Source of the DNA: Hemerocallis citrina
Lineage: Eukaryota > Streptophyta > Magnoliopsida > Asparagales > Asphodelaceae
Reading direction: 5' to 3'
Assembly: GCA_017893485.1 (NCBI GenBank)
Contig: CM030364.1
Location: 202,585,292 to 202,649,291 of the forward strand
Length of the DNA stretch: 64,000 nucleotides
The position numbers and the translations under genes are program-made. Of the stretch, positions 11,341-21,678 are shown in pieces. The notes under the pieces were generated by a model. That model had not been told where the DNA came from. It worked only from the letters and a program-made list of their open reading frames with translations, and searched no databases. The stretch's first letter is position 1. Each line of letters begins with the position of its first letter.

Positions 11341-12352
11341 CTGGAAATACGGATGTTAGTTCTGGTATTTTGACAATATGTGGCGAAACATTGCTTTTAG
11401 ATGCCTAAAAAACTGCAATAGGTCGTAAAGACATCCTTTTTTAAGTAGCTAGGAGTCACCAATCCAGTGTTAAATATAACCAGCATTACTTGTTCCTTAA
11501 CACCAGGTATCCTTTTCTTCATGCAATAGACAATACAAAGAGGTCAGACAATAGCCTCAAGAAAGCTAAAAACATATTCAAGAGTTAATATTGCTAATTC
11601 TATTAAGAAATGGAAGAGCAGACACTCGGTTAATCTAAACTACTCTACGAGTCCCGCTTACATGATGCTTCCACAGTAGAAAGTAAGATATATGCATTTA
11701 GGATATTAGGTTGTGTAAAAGCATCATCCAAGGTTTAATATTAATTATTAAAAATATAACTCAATTAACTAGCATAAATATTGGAACAAAAGAATGATCT
11801 AGAATAGAAGAAATACGGAAGTCCAGAGTAGAATAATCCAATCCAACAAAGATTTTTAAAATAGAACAATATTCCAGAAGATATGTAAGCACCTTACGCA
11901 GGAAATCAACCAAGGCAGGTTTTGCATGCTCATTCAAGTGCATTGCTGCAGAATCCTCTACAAGCAAGAAATAAAAAGCAATCAATACAATCATGCTTTA
12001 AAAGGCCGCGAATGTATTAAAACACATCACTGACGAAACCATTCACCTGACTGTTACAAAATATAACCCCTACAAAGTAGCCCTGCCAGTTAATATTCTT
12101 AATAGTTGATTCAAGTATTGTCAAAATAAATTTCATTAAACCACAAATTTTGAAGATGATCAACTGTGATAACAGCTCATAAATCAAAAGAATTAGAACA
12201 CACTGTACGTGATAGAACAAAGAGGACACAGTCTTGATGAAAACTGTCAATGCTTTACACTCACGAAAGCGCATGAAGGTTATACATTTTCCTCTACATA
12301 TTAACAAATACTTCATGGTTGAAGTATGACGTATTTAGGTGACCAGGATATT
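11341..12352. other. Host-like non-repetitive AT-rich region
   Basis: Apart from the exon candidate at 11893-11957 I see no gene. The sequence looks intronic on the minus strand, with no transposon landmarks. Confidence 0.35.
11893..11957 (-). pseudogene. Candidate 65-base exon of an unidentified minus-strand host gene
   Basis: On the minus strand the segment is bounded by an acceptor (tttcttgcttgtag) and a donor (GTGCTTAC). It keeps one frame open: DSAAMHLNEHAKPALVDFLRK. Flanks are AT-rich and intron-like. I do not recognise the product. It may be an exon of a live or decayed host gene whose neighbours were displaced by the solo LTR at 12358 and the 35.6 kb nest at 13940. No transcript evidence is available. 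Confidence 0.3.
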
Positions 12353-12357
12353 AATTA
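12353..12357. repeat. Target-site duplication AATTA (left)
   Basis: AATTA precedes the solo LTR and is repeated at 13624-13628 just after it. Confidence 0.85.
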
Positions 12358-13623
12358 TGTTAGGGTTATATACTGAAAGCATCACTTTTGTATTAACTTT
12401 ATTTCCTTATTTTTTTTGAATGAGAATCATATGGGCATATGTTTGCATATTGTGTTTATTATAATATTAATGCAAGTATCTAATATTCTATAAGGTTGAT
12501 AATATGGTGTGAGGTGACACACAGAAGATCATATTATCAGTTCCCTATGGAATATATAAATAGTTCACAACCTAGACGGACTTGGATAATCCATTGGAAA
12601 GGTTGTAGTGTAATCTGGTATTAGTCTATCTTGACTATAGGTTTACACTAGTACACTTTGTGTGTATTGAACAGGACCACTTGAGGTTGTTCTCTTTGTA
12701 CTGACTACAAAAGAGAACAAACACCTCTGTTATTATGGATGCTTATGCTCTTAATCCAGATATAATAACAGACATGTATATGCAGTGTGCATTACTTTGA
12801 CTCATAAAAAAGTGAGATTCATTATGGATCAACAACCTCTATGAATTGGGTAATAGCATTGTATGTATGATGGGTTGTTGATTGTAAAAGGAATCCATAT
12901 CCCGATACGTCGGGTTGATGATGTCCCCTTAAGGAGCTCATAAGGATTGTCATGTAAACCCTACAGGTGGATTACATCCAACATGACAAATAAAGTTGAG
13001 TGGTACTACTTAAGGATAAAAGATGTTGATCAATATAGTTGTCAGTAACTTAATTTGATCGACGGACATTCGATATCTTAACATGGGGAGCTGAACGAGC
13101 ATATAATAAAAGGAGCCCATAAATATAATTTGGGATTAGGAATGTAGTGCAACAATAGCTCCTTAGTGGACCGAGCTATTGTTAATGGGCCTGGGTTGTG
13201 TGTTCGGGCTGAACATGGGATACCCAGATTCGTTAGGAGACCTAACCCTAATTTCTCCTCATGGTCCCTGCCGTAGCCTTATATATATCCTCTATTCTCT
13301 GGCCGTCATTATCATTATCAGAGATAAGAAGTTTTCTCTAAATTCGTGATTCACGTAAGGAGAGAAAGGTCAGCCAAGGAGAAGAAAGGTTGGTAGACCG
13401 TCGCCCACACGACGTCCAACCCGAGGAAGGAATACGTGCAGAAGATCTTGGGGTCGCTGACGGCTCGAGGTTGCTAGAAACTATCGTCTTCTTCTCATCG
13501 CAGGTATAATTCGTGAACCCTAGATTCCGCTATAAAGGGTTAGATCACGTATTAAATCTGTTAAGCTTTTATGATCGATACGCACACCAATCCGTGGTCC
13601 TGGGAATCATCGCAGTTACATCA
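12358..13623 (+). mobile_element. Solo LTR, copia-type (1266 bp)
   Basis: The unit starts TGTTAGGGTTATATACTG, ends CGCAGTTACATCA, and is flanked by the exact five-base repeat AATTA. Promoter-like features are visible: TATATATATCC near 13283, a downstream leader, and a splice-donor-like CAGGTATAATTCG at 13501. The TGTTA start and overall layout match plant Ty1/copia LTRs. There is no internal domain, so it arose by LTR-LTR recombination. Orientation is inferred from the TATA box and the TGTT start. Confidence 0.85.
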
Positions 13624-13628
13624 AATTA

Positions 13629-13934
13629 ATGGGGTAGGCTGAATATATGCTAGTCAGTATGTGGTGATGTTGCAGATGAGACTTAAGTTGAATGTATTAG
13701 ATGTTGCCACTGACTATAAAATGTCAAGGACCAAATTTAAAACAGTGTTAGTTGATGTTTTTACCATATAAATATAACAAAACTCTGCTAGTCTAAGGTT
13801 ATATACAAGTATAGCCAATACATCCAAACAATAAATGTGAGAACTTGATGGCACATTCGTATTTTTAAGACCCCTGCAAACCCTAGATTTCAACAACTAA
13901 TACCAAAACCCTAGATTTCGGGTCGTTTCGGAAT
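13629..13934 (-). other. Possible minus-strand gene leader interrupted by the gypsy nest
   Basis: Read on the minus strand, the sequence has CCGAAATCTAGGGTTTTGG and AAATCTAGGGTTTGCAG-like motifs, common in plant 5' leaders. It is followed by an open stretch (GLKNTNVPSSS at about 13836-13870). The same leader appears to continue on the far side of the 35.6 kb insertion (49539-49740: ...TTTCTAGGG). Whether the gene is real or still expressed cannot be told from sequence. Confidence 0.3.
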
Positions 13935-13939
13935 CAAAA
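13935..13939. repeat. Target-site duplication CAAAA (left) of the outer gypsy
   Basis: CAAAA precedes the 5' LTR and recurs at 49534-49538 after the 3' LTR. The host reads GAATCAAAA before and CAAAACCCTAG after. Confidence 0.85.
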
Positions 13940-14707
13940 TGATACGCATCGAAGTAGGGAATGATTGCTGAAAATGAAGAAATATTGAAGAAGAAAAAGA
14001 CTCTGAATATGAGAATGTGTCAGTTTGCGTGTCAGTCCGTGGGGTTCAGGGGTTTATTTGTAAGTGTGTAAATCTCTAATAATCTAATATTATAATGGGA
14101 GAAGGCCTTAGTGTCATTTGTAAATCTACCACTTTATTTGTAAATCTACCACTTTACGTATATTGCACGTGCAACTCAAACTCTCCCATTATACACTTTA
14201 TTTAAATCTACCAATTTACATGCATTACACGTATAACTCAAACTCTCTCATTACACTTTTTATATTACTTTAAAAAATATGTATTTATTAACACGTTCTA
14301 TATTATATTACTTTAAAAACTATATTGATTAAAACGTGCATCGCACGTGTTAACTACTAGTAAATAACGATGGGAGTAGAACCTAGGATATGAGGTGTAA
14401 TAAGAGCCATAGGATTAATTGTAGTGAAGGGTCCAGATTGTTTGTATGGGTGCCACACTTGTAACTGTCTAACCGTCTGGTCATTGTACGCGCATTGTAC
14501 GTGTATAAGCTCCATAAATAGATAACATCAACTCCTTTCAAGGTCTATCTGATTTGGAACCCAATTCACTCTCGTTCTTAATTCTGTTGCTTTCTCTTCC
14601 CCAATTCCTCATCTTATCCTCTATCAATTCCAAAGCACAGTAGTTGTAATGGCCAAGAAGAGCTCCAAAACTATGGTAATGGTGACGGCGACTGATGAAG
14701 TACTCCA
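13940..14707 (+). mobile_element. 5' LTR of the outer gypsy (contains a small Helitron)
   Basis: It starts TGATACGCATCG and ends GTACTCCA. Base-by-base it matches the 3' LTR (49059-49533) except for the Helitron at 14073-14360. A TATA-like CCATAAATAGATAAC near 14512 and a CT-rich leader lie downstream. The ATG of gag (14649) lies inside the LTR, 59 bases from its end, and is conserved in the other copy. Confidence 0.85.
14073..14360 (+). mobile_element. Small non-autonomous Helitron (288 bp) in the 5' LTR
   Basis: It begins TCTCTAATAATC after an A and ends in a perfect six-base-stem hairpin, ACGTGC-ATC-GCACGT (14334-14348). The tail TTAACTACTAG follows, and the host resumes with T. The empty site is preserved in the other LTR: GTGTGTAAA + TAAATAA reads continuously near 49183. 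The TC start, CTAG end, A/T target and lack of duplication are all diagnostic of Helitrons. There is no coding sequence. It contains a duplicated TTTGTAAATCTACCACTTTA unit. Confidence 0.9.
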
Positions 14708-14709
14708 AG

Positions 14710-14721
14710 TGGTATCATAGC
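14710..14721 (+). other. Primer-binding site (initiator-Met tRNA type)
   Basis: TGGTATCATAGC lies two bases after the 5' LTR. It differs at one position from TGGTATCAGAGC, the usual site for plant initiator-Met tRNA. Confidence 0.8.
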
Positions 14722-15546
14722 AATCAGATCCAATTAGGAATCCTATCGATGTCGCTCAATTCTGTCAAGAACCAGCGCTGCCTGATCCGAAAGGGATGCT
14801 AGGTGGGGCGCCTGAGTTGGATTTGCAGCAACGTCAACAAATCTTGGAAGCGAGATTGGGTGGTGTTGAGAATCAGGTTAAGGAATTGTCGAAGGAGTTG
14901 TCGACTTAATCCTCGATGGTTTTTGCGTAGTTACAGCATTTGGCGGAACAAGTAGGCTCTCTTGTTGCAACATGCAAGTCAGAGAAGGTAGATCTTGATC
15001 CAGTTGGGCCAATTTTGTCGCCAAAATTTTCACCCAATTTAATAGGTAATCAAAATACTGATCATTTTTTAGTGGATGTGAATTCTGGTTCTCTTAGAAG
15101 GGGTATGAGTAGTTCAATTAGGGGTAGGAATCTATATTAGTTTACAGAAAGAAATTCATATCCTAAACCCCCCAAATTCGATGTTACTCCATTCTCAAGT
15201 TCGGGGGATGTGCTCAATTGGTTATTTCATATCGAACATTATTTTGAGGTCTATCATATAGCTTTGGATGAGAATGTTAGTGTTGATTATTTTTTCTTGA
15301 AAGAAGATGCAATCCAGTGGTGTACATGGTTCCTTAAGAATAATGAAGGTCTAGTAACATGGAAGCAATTTAGAGAAGGAATTTGTAGTCGGTTTGGGTT
15401 GGGAATGTATGAAAATGCTACAAGAACCCTATGCAGGCTAAAGCAAACAACTTCGGTGTTACAATATCAAAGAAAGTTTGAGAAACTTAATTATTTGGTG
15501 GATGGAGTGAGTGAGTCATATTTGATTCAGCAATTTATCAGTGGGC

Positions 15547-15551
15547 TCAAA
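15547..15551. repeat. Target-site duplication TCAAA (left) of the nested gypsy
   Basis: TCAAA occurs here and at 25263-25267. Removing one copy and the element restores the gag frame. Confidence 0.85.
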
Positions 15552-16210
15552 TGTAGCGCCCCGAATTTCCAATATGATATCTCAGAAATACGTGACAAGA
15601 TTCTCAGCATCAACCTCAATTGCAATAGTAAACATAGCCAAAACACAGATAAATTTTTGAAACTTTTATTATATCAATTCTTTACAAAACATAGCAGAAA
15701 AACGCACACCTTGAATTACAATCTTTTCTTTTACAACAAATTCTTTTACATTTTACATAAGCCATAACATCATTCTATCTCATGCATCCAAATCTCAAGC
15801 TATAGGTCCCTACCTATAAAACATGAGACTAGAGATAATCCTAAGTCCCAAAATTACAGGGGTAAGGCATAATGGTGTGAGTGACATCAAAAGAAAACAA
15901 CATAAATAAAACATAAGGTGTAGAGTCATAAACAACATGTATTAATAGCAATAATAAATTAGATAAGAAATAACAATAAATAAACATGAAAACATCAAGT
16001 GAGACTAGACTAAGTGTCGAGTGTAGGAAAAACAGAAAACAACATGCATAAAACCAAGTCAAGAAAACACAGATGCTATATGATGACTCTTTAATGCATA
16101 CTTGTCGGATTTTATGCATCCTACAATACATAGGTCCGGTGCAAGCCCTTGTCGTTCTCCACTTTATAGGGTTAAATCCCTCGTTATGCAACTAATCCTA
16201 CTACGGTGAT

Positions 16211-16460
16211 GGAAACAAGATCCAGAATATTCCGCAAATAGACATCACAACCCTCAACTCGCAAGCATCATGTAAGAATAGCTCAAAAATCGGAGAATCA
16301 CCTTCCTACCGTGTACCCCACAAATAGGCTTGCGAGGCCCTCGACGTGCAGATACACCAGGTACATCCTGTGAATAGGCCTGCCGACCCTCAACACGTGA
16401 ATGCACCCTGCATACTCCGTGAATAGGCCTGCAGACCCTCGACACGCGAATATACAAATG
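16211..16460. repeat. Roughly 50-base tandem repeat in the LTR (four copies)
   Basis: The unit GTGAATAGGCCTGCAGACCC recurs in diverged form near 16222, 16320, 16370 and 16419, each followed by TCRACRYG. The same array is present in the partner LTR at about 22350-22580. It is non-coding. The repeated open-frame peptides it generates are not proteins. Confidence 0.7.
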
Positions 16461-16865
16461 TCCTCTCGAGACAGAATAACACACAAGTCCTGGAACGCAT
16501 CCGTTGGACCTAAACCAAAAGCATATACTTACATTTCCCAAGTTCCATAACATCTCCACTAGTGTCTGTCCTTAAGTTGGTTATTATTAAAACACAAAAA
16601 TCTCTCCTCCCTAGAGTTTGTGTATACTGCCAGACTTAATTCCACAAAATAACCCCAATAACCTCAACTGATCAAAATCTACCACAGAATACCACGAAAT
16701 ATCAATTACTTCAAAGAAAACACATATATTTTGCTACATGAGGTTATAGAAATATAAGTTTGAAAAAAATACAACCCTTTGTAAAATACTGTAATCCGTA
16801 GCAAAACATCATTTAAAACTGTACATTAATAATCCATAATTGAAGAAATAATCATTTCAAGAAAC

Positions 16866-17100
16866 ATCAGAAAACTCAAGACATCCATCATTCAGAACAA
16901 TGACAGTCGACTGTCGCAAATGGTCAGTCGACTGTCCTGCAAAAATCCGAAAATTCAAGAAAACCCATCAGCAGTGACAGTGCCAGTCGACTGTCGAGAA
17001 TAACCAGTCGACTGTCCTACAAAAATCCGAAAACTCAATCAAACTCATCCACCAGGACAGTGATAGTGGACTGTCGAGAATAACCAGTTGACTGTCTATC
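16866..17100. repeat. Roughly 75-base tandem repeat carrying the palindrome GACAGTCGACTGTC
   Basis: Three tandem units each carry two copies of a CAGTCGACTGTC motif separated by about 20 bases (16903, 16924, 16983, 17004, 17063, 17085), with an AAAAATCCGAAAACTCA-like spacer. The first copy is a perfect 14-base palindrome. The array is repeated at 23226-23458 in the other LTR with scattered substitutions, some inside the palindrome. Confidence 0.8.
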
Positions 17101-18900
17101 CGTACAGACTGCAGTTTTGAAAGTTGTGCATGTTTTACTGATACATCGATTTACTTTACAAAAACGCAAATTTGTAAAAACTAAATTCCAGAGATAGTTG
17201 GATATAACTTGTATAACATATAGGAGTTTATAAAACACATCAAAACATAACAGGATCTCAAAAGAGTAAATCTTTCACAAAATTCTTCAAAATCAGTAAA
17301 AGTATATGTATGTGCATTTGTGCATTTGTTAAGCTTCAAGATTCACCAAATAGGAGTAGACTAATGTTCAAAACCATATCAGTACCAAAACAATTGAAAT
17401 CCAATCAAAACCCCATCGAAATTTACAAAATCTTCAAAACAGTAGATTATAAATGTGAATGTGTATATATGTGTTAATGTAATTGTGGGTGTGTATACAT
17501 TAGTTAAAAAACATTAAGTAAACATCTTATATAAGAGGCATATTGTTTAATCCAATCTCAGTATCCAAAAAAACCAAATTTAATTCGAAAACTCTACAAA
17601 AATCACTAACCCACTTTCGGCCTGCACACAAACAGACCGAAACACACCCCCTTCTTTAAAACTTAATTCTTTTAGTTCAAAAACTCTTCTACAACTTGCT
17701 ATATACATACCCCTACTGATGATACTAGTAACTCATGAACATATGCACTCACAACATGTAAATAATCAAGTTTTATCCATCGAAATGTCAAAAACAAAAC
17801 AACATATGCATACACATAGTAAAGTTCTTCTTTAATCAAATTTTGTTTACCTTTATGCAATATCATCATACAACTCAATATATACATTCAAATCAGCAAT
17901 AATATGATTGAAAACATCCTACTCATGATTTCTATTAGGTTCTTTAACAATCTCAAGTCATCAAATTAGGATTTCAATCATCAATAATATAGTTTCATGA
18001 AAAAGATTCAAATTTTCTTCATCCACTTATCAACAATTCATTATATCTTCATCCAATCCCTAATATGTTTTCTAATAGATAAATCATCACATACAACATG
18101 CATAGAACAAAAGAAAACAAACATATGTCACTCACCTTATTAAGAATCAACCGAAGAAAAATAAAGAGAATAAGAAAATCCTTCCTTTCGCAAGAAAACC
18201 AAGATCCTCGCTTTAAAACTCCAAAAAAATAATAATAAGAAATCCCTTTGTGTTGTGCAGTAAAGAGACGGCTGCACCCCACTTTTAAATAGGCCAGAAA
18301 ATAGGGTTTTAGGGTTTGTGAATAGATTTGCAAAATACCCCCTTTAAATATATCTTTACATATATAAATCCTTATACTTGGAAGTTAAATAAAACCAACT
18401 TAATTTAGATTTAAAAACAAGAATAATCTCTCTATTATCAGTCGGCACTATTTTGAAAACCCAGAAAAATAAAATTGCACTTTTGTCCTCTAAGTGGCAA
18501 TTTTGCAAAAAGACCCCTCTTTATCAAAACTTGCAAAATAAACCAAATTTATTTTTAAAAAACGGTAAACTCTTTACCTCTGAGTTGACTAGGAATCATG
18601 CCTAGCCCAAAAATCCAAAAATTTGGAGTTTTTACTCCAAGCGGTAATTTTGCACAAAAGTCCCTTTTTTGTAATATTTGCAAATAGGTCAAAATAATTA
18701 TCAGAAAAATCCAGAAAATTCACAAATAATATCTAATAATAATTAATGGGTTTTTCCAAAATATTTTTTGACTTTGGAACTTCCCAAGAAAACATTTGCA
18801 CGTGTTTTATACGTGTAAAAAGGTAAATTTCAAAAAAAAATGTTTATTAAATCACCAAAAATTATTTTAATTCATTTATTAATCTTAAAACCATTATTTA
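17101..18900. other. Remainder of the LTR, no genes seen
   Basis: AT-rich LTR body. On the minus strand it includes leader-like sequence. Short open frames (for example on the minus strand at 18049-18333) are not conserved in the partner LTR. Confidence 0.6.
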
Positions 18901-19116
18901 AAAGTCTGGGGTATCACTCCCTCCTTAGAATAGTTCTGTTCTCAGAACTACTACTAATAAGGTCCAAACAAAATAAGCAAAAGGAATTGAAATTTCATAA
19001 ATGGAAACATACCATTACACAAGAGAATATAATCTAAAAAAAGGAATCCAATTCAACTCAAAGAGTACAATCATACAAAATAATACAATCATACAAAAAG
19101 TTCAGGAAAAAACCCT

Positions 19117-19905
19117 ATGCATGCGATCCTCCGACTCCCACGTAGCTCCCGCTACGCAACTTTGATAACTTGCCTTCAGAAACCTGCTGCAACATCTTCT
19201 GAATCTCTGCATCTAATTTCTAACCTTCCACCATCTGTTTCTAAAGGAAGGCTGCAACCTCATCTGAGCCAAAGATGCGCTCCAAACTCTGCAGTACAAC
19301 CCCGATACCTGCCTGATCAAACTCTGCTGCCAACTCCAAATCATGCATCGGATAATTCTTCTCATGCGGATGCAACTGCCTCGATCCACAGGAAATAACC
19401 TTGTCTTCCCGCATCAAGACACACCCCAAACCTCTGAGAGATGCATCACTGAAGATATCCTAATCCTTCCCAGCTTCTGGCAAAGCTAAGATAGGTGCAG
19501 TCGTCAACCTCTCCTTTAGCTCAAGAAAACTCGCCTCACACTTATCAGTCCATGTGAGTGCCACATACTTCCGAGTTAACCCTGTCAAAGGAACAGCAAT
19601 ATGTGCATAGCCTTGAATGAATCTCCTATAGTACCCAGCCAAACCCAAGAAACTCCTGATTTCCTTCACTGACGTTGGCCTGGGCCAAACCTTCACTGCT
19701 TCAACCTTCTGAGTATCAGTGGCCACTCCCTCCTTAGAAAGGATATGACCAAGAAAAGCTACCTCGATCTTCCAAAACTCACACTTTGACAGCTTGGTAT
19801 ACAAGTTATGTTCCTGCAACTTCCGTAACACCTCTATCAAGTGCATAGAATGCTCTTCCTCCGACTTCGGACCTGATGATACCCCTTTATTCACCAATTC
19901 CTCAA
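19117..19905 (-). pseudogene. RT C-terminal and RNase H fragment of the nested gypsy
   Basis: Minus-strand reading from 19897: EEEHSMHLIEVLRKLQEHN, then KLSKCEFWKIEVAFLGHILS, then RSFLGLAGYYRRFIQGYA (RT thumb and connection), down to APILALPEAGKD at 19460. After a stop comes an RNase H part, [18 protein letters not shown] then [16 protein letters not shown] (to about 19330). This switches abruptly to [19 protein letters not shown], which belongs downstream of RNase H, so part of RNase H is deleted. The RT fingers and catalytic Asp-Asp block are missing: the frame jumps from LVNKGVSSGP straight to KSEEEH near 19860. Confidence 0.85.
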
Positions 19906-20006
19906 CCTGCTTCTAACTTCGTCTGGAATCATCAACTTAGATACCATAGCATTCACTTTCGGGTCCTTCTCCCGAAAAGTCACTGCGGAACCACCTGGTG
20001 CTTTCA

Positions 20007-20340
20007 CTAACAACTCTTCCTCTTGCATTCAATTGTGGCATCATATATTGCCATCCAATCAATGCCCACAGTCACATACACACCCCGAACTTGCATCTCA
20101 ATGAGATCAATACCAAATAATCTCCCACCAATCTCGATATCACATCCTTCGTAATATCGATCAGCAATCAATTCTTTCCCTGATGGTGTTGCCACCGTCA
20201 AGGCTCTGCCTGGAAACAACTTAGGTTCCACACCTAAAGACTTTAGCAAAAATTGGGCGACACAAATGTATGCGAAAAACCAGTATCAAATAAAACTTTT
20301 GCTTTTATTCTATTAATCAAAACAAATCCCGTTACATGAA
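20007..20340 (-). pseudogene. Aspartic protease region of the nested gypsy
   Basis: On the minus strand VLFDTGFSHTFVSPNF (DTG codons at 20279-20287) is the active-site motif of retrotransposon pepsin-like proteases. After a frameshift near 20250 the reading continues SLGVEPKLFPGRALTVATPS to GIDWMAIYDATIECKRK (20249-20010). The enzyme would mature the Gag-Pol polyprotein. The catalytic Asp-Thr-Gly is intact, but the frame is not. Confidence 0.8.
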
Positions 20341-20429
20341 GAATGACACTCAAATCTCCAATTTATTCTTAAACAAAGTTTTACTTAATACATAAATGAA
20401 TGAATTCAAAATTCTTGCACACCCTGAAT

Positions 20430-21467
20430 CACATCCTCTGAGTTACCCAAATCCTCCTCAGTCAATACGAACACTCTCCCCTACCTCTGAAATTTGCCTC
20501 CGCCTGCACCATCCTTCTTCAATTGCGGACAGTTTGGTCTGAGATGCCCTTCACAAATACACTGATAACGAATCTGTGCCTTCCGAGGCTTGGTGCATGC
20601 TGCCTGATACTGACCTGCCTCTCCACAGTTGAAACAAGTCACACCTTGAATTGCGGGTGCCTTCTGCACTGGCCTACTGATCTTGCCCTGCTTCGCTGGG
20701 AACTCCTCACTATGACTAACTGCTTGCCTCTTGTTCCTGTTCTAGGTCTCTTGCTTCTTCTGGAACTGATCCATATCTTCTTCTGTCATAGTTTCTCTCC
20801 TGACCAGCTTATCAAACCTTCTGATGCCCAATGGGATCATCCTTGACCTCAAATTCGGCCTCAAGCCCTGCTCGAATTTCTTGACCTTTTTCGCTTCATC
20901 GATAATCAGATCCGATGCGTACCTTGACAGCTGATCGAACTTAGTCTCATATTCGCGCACTGTCATGCTGCCTTACTGCAGATTCAAGAATTCCGTTGCC
21001 TTCTTCTCCTGGATATCTGGAGGAAAGAAATGATCCCTGAACTCATCCAAAAAAGCCTCCCAAGTCACTTGCTGTTCTCCAAAAGTCCTCTTCACTGACT
21101 GCCACCAGACGCCAGCATCCTTCTCTAACTGCATCATAGCCAATTTCACCTTATTGACTGCTGAAATTTCCAGAACTTCGAAGATCATCTCCACCTGTCT
21201 AATCCAATCATCAGCCTCATTTGGATCAGACTGTTCTTCAAACACAGGCGGCTTCATCCGCTTGAAGGACTCAACCTGCTTGATCGGATTAGCATTAACA
21301 AACACTGGTCCAGCCCCTTGATTTTGATTCTGTGCCATGCTAGCTGCCATGAATGTGTTCAAAGTCTGATACACCCTGGCAATCTCAGTCTCAAGATTAA
21401 GTCCTTTCCCATGGGAACCTTCTGCCCCATCACCATTACCACCATTCCTGGTCCTGGATCCTGCCAT
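20430..21467 (-). pseudogene. gag with CCHC zinc knuckles of the nested gypsy
   Basis: Starts MAGSRTRNGGNGDGAEGSHG at 21467 and holds the gag domain: KRMKPPVFEEQSDPNEADDW (about residues 69-88), KDAGVWWQSVKRTF, FRDHFFPPDIQEKKATEFLN. After an in-frame stop (about 20973) the same frame continues MTVREYETKFDQLSRYA, then GLRPNLRSRM. After a second stop (about 20742) come the knuckles CFNCGEAGQYQAAC, where the expected His is Gln, and CEGHLRPNC, a degenerate second knuckle. Frame phase is kept across the stops, so point mutations rather than indels inactivated it. It is close to the full length expected for a Tekay-type gag. Confidence 0.9.
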
Positions 21468-21661
21468 TATACTGAATACTACAAAATGAGGGTAAGGTTA
21501 GAGCATCACAACACAATTCATGTCCACATCAATACCTCATGGAAAAACCTAATCCATACCCCAAACTAAAACATCATGTTCTAACTCTATGTGATACTCA
21601 CACTCTAATGTCCACACCTAGGTTTATTTTTATACCATGTTTATTATTACTATTGAAGCAT

Positions 21662-21673
21662 GCTCTGATACCA
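21662..21673 (-). other. Primer-binding site of the nested gypsy
   Basis: The minus strand reads TGGTATCAGAGC, an exact match to the usual initiator-Met tRNA site, five bases inside the LTR edge at 21679. It fixes the element orientation. Confidence 0.9.
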
Positions 21674-21678
21674 ATCTC

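Larger units (their letters stand above)
14649..15551 (+). pseudogene. gag of the outer gypsy, N-terminal part
   Basis: Translation starts with MAKKSSKTMV inside the LTR and reads through stop codons (for example at about 14717 and 14907). The retrotransposon gag domain follows: PPKFDVTPFSSSGDVLNWL (15169-15225), WCTWFLKNNEGLVTWKQFRE (15319-15378) and LRCLKQT-like (RTLCRLKQTTSVLQYQRKFE, about 15424-15483), ending QQFISGLK. Gag assembles the virus-like particle that packages the element's RNA. The frame is cut after GLK by the nested gypsy at 15552 and resumes at 25268 with DKIQHNVSMSEP. The start inside the LTR is supported by conservation of the same ATG in both LTRs. Confidence 0.8.
15552..18916 (-). 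mobile_element. 3' LTR (in element sense) of the nested gypsy
   Basis: It begins TGTAGCGCCCCGAATTTCC and ends CTGGGGTATCA on the plus strand. It aligns along its length with 21679-25260, except that it lacks about 230 bases present there near 22811-23040 and keeps about 25 bases lost there near 18260. It contains two short tandem-repeat blocks, described separately. No gene is present; open frames here are accidental. Confidence 0.85.

Noticed and set aside
16254..16559. Repeated-peptide frames on the minus strand (and 22371-22667)
   Set aside because: They come from the ~50-base LTR repeats, and the reading differs between the two LTR copies.
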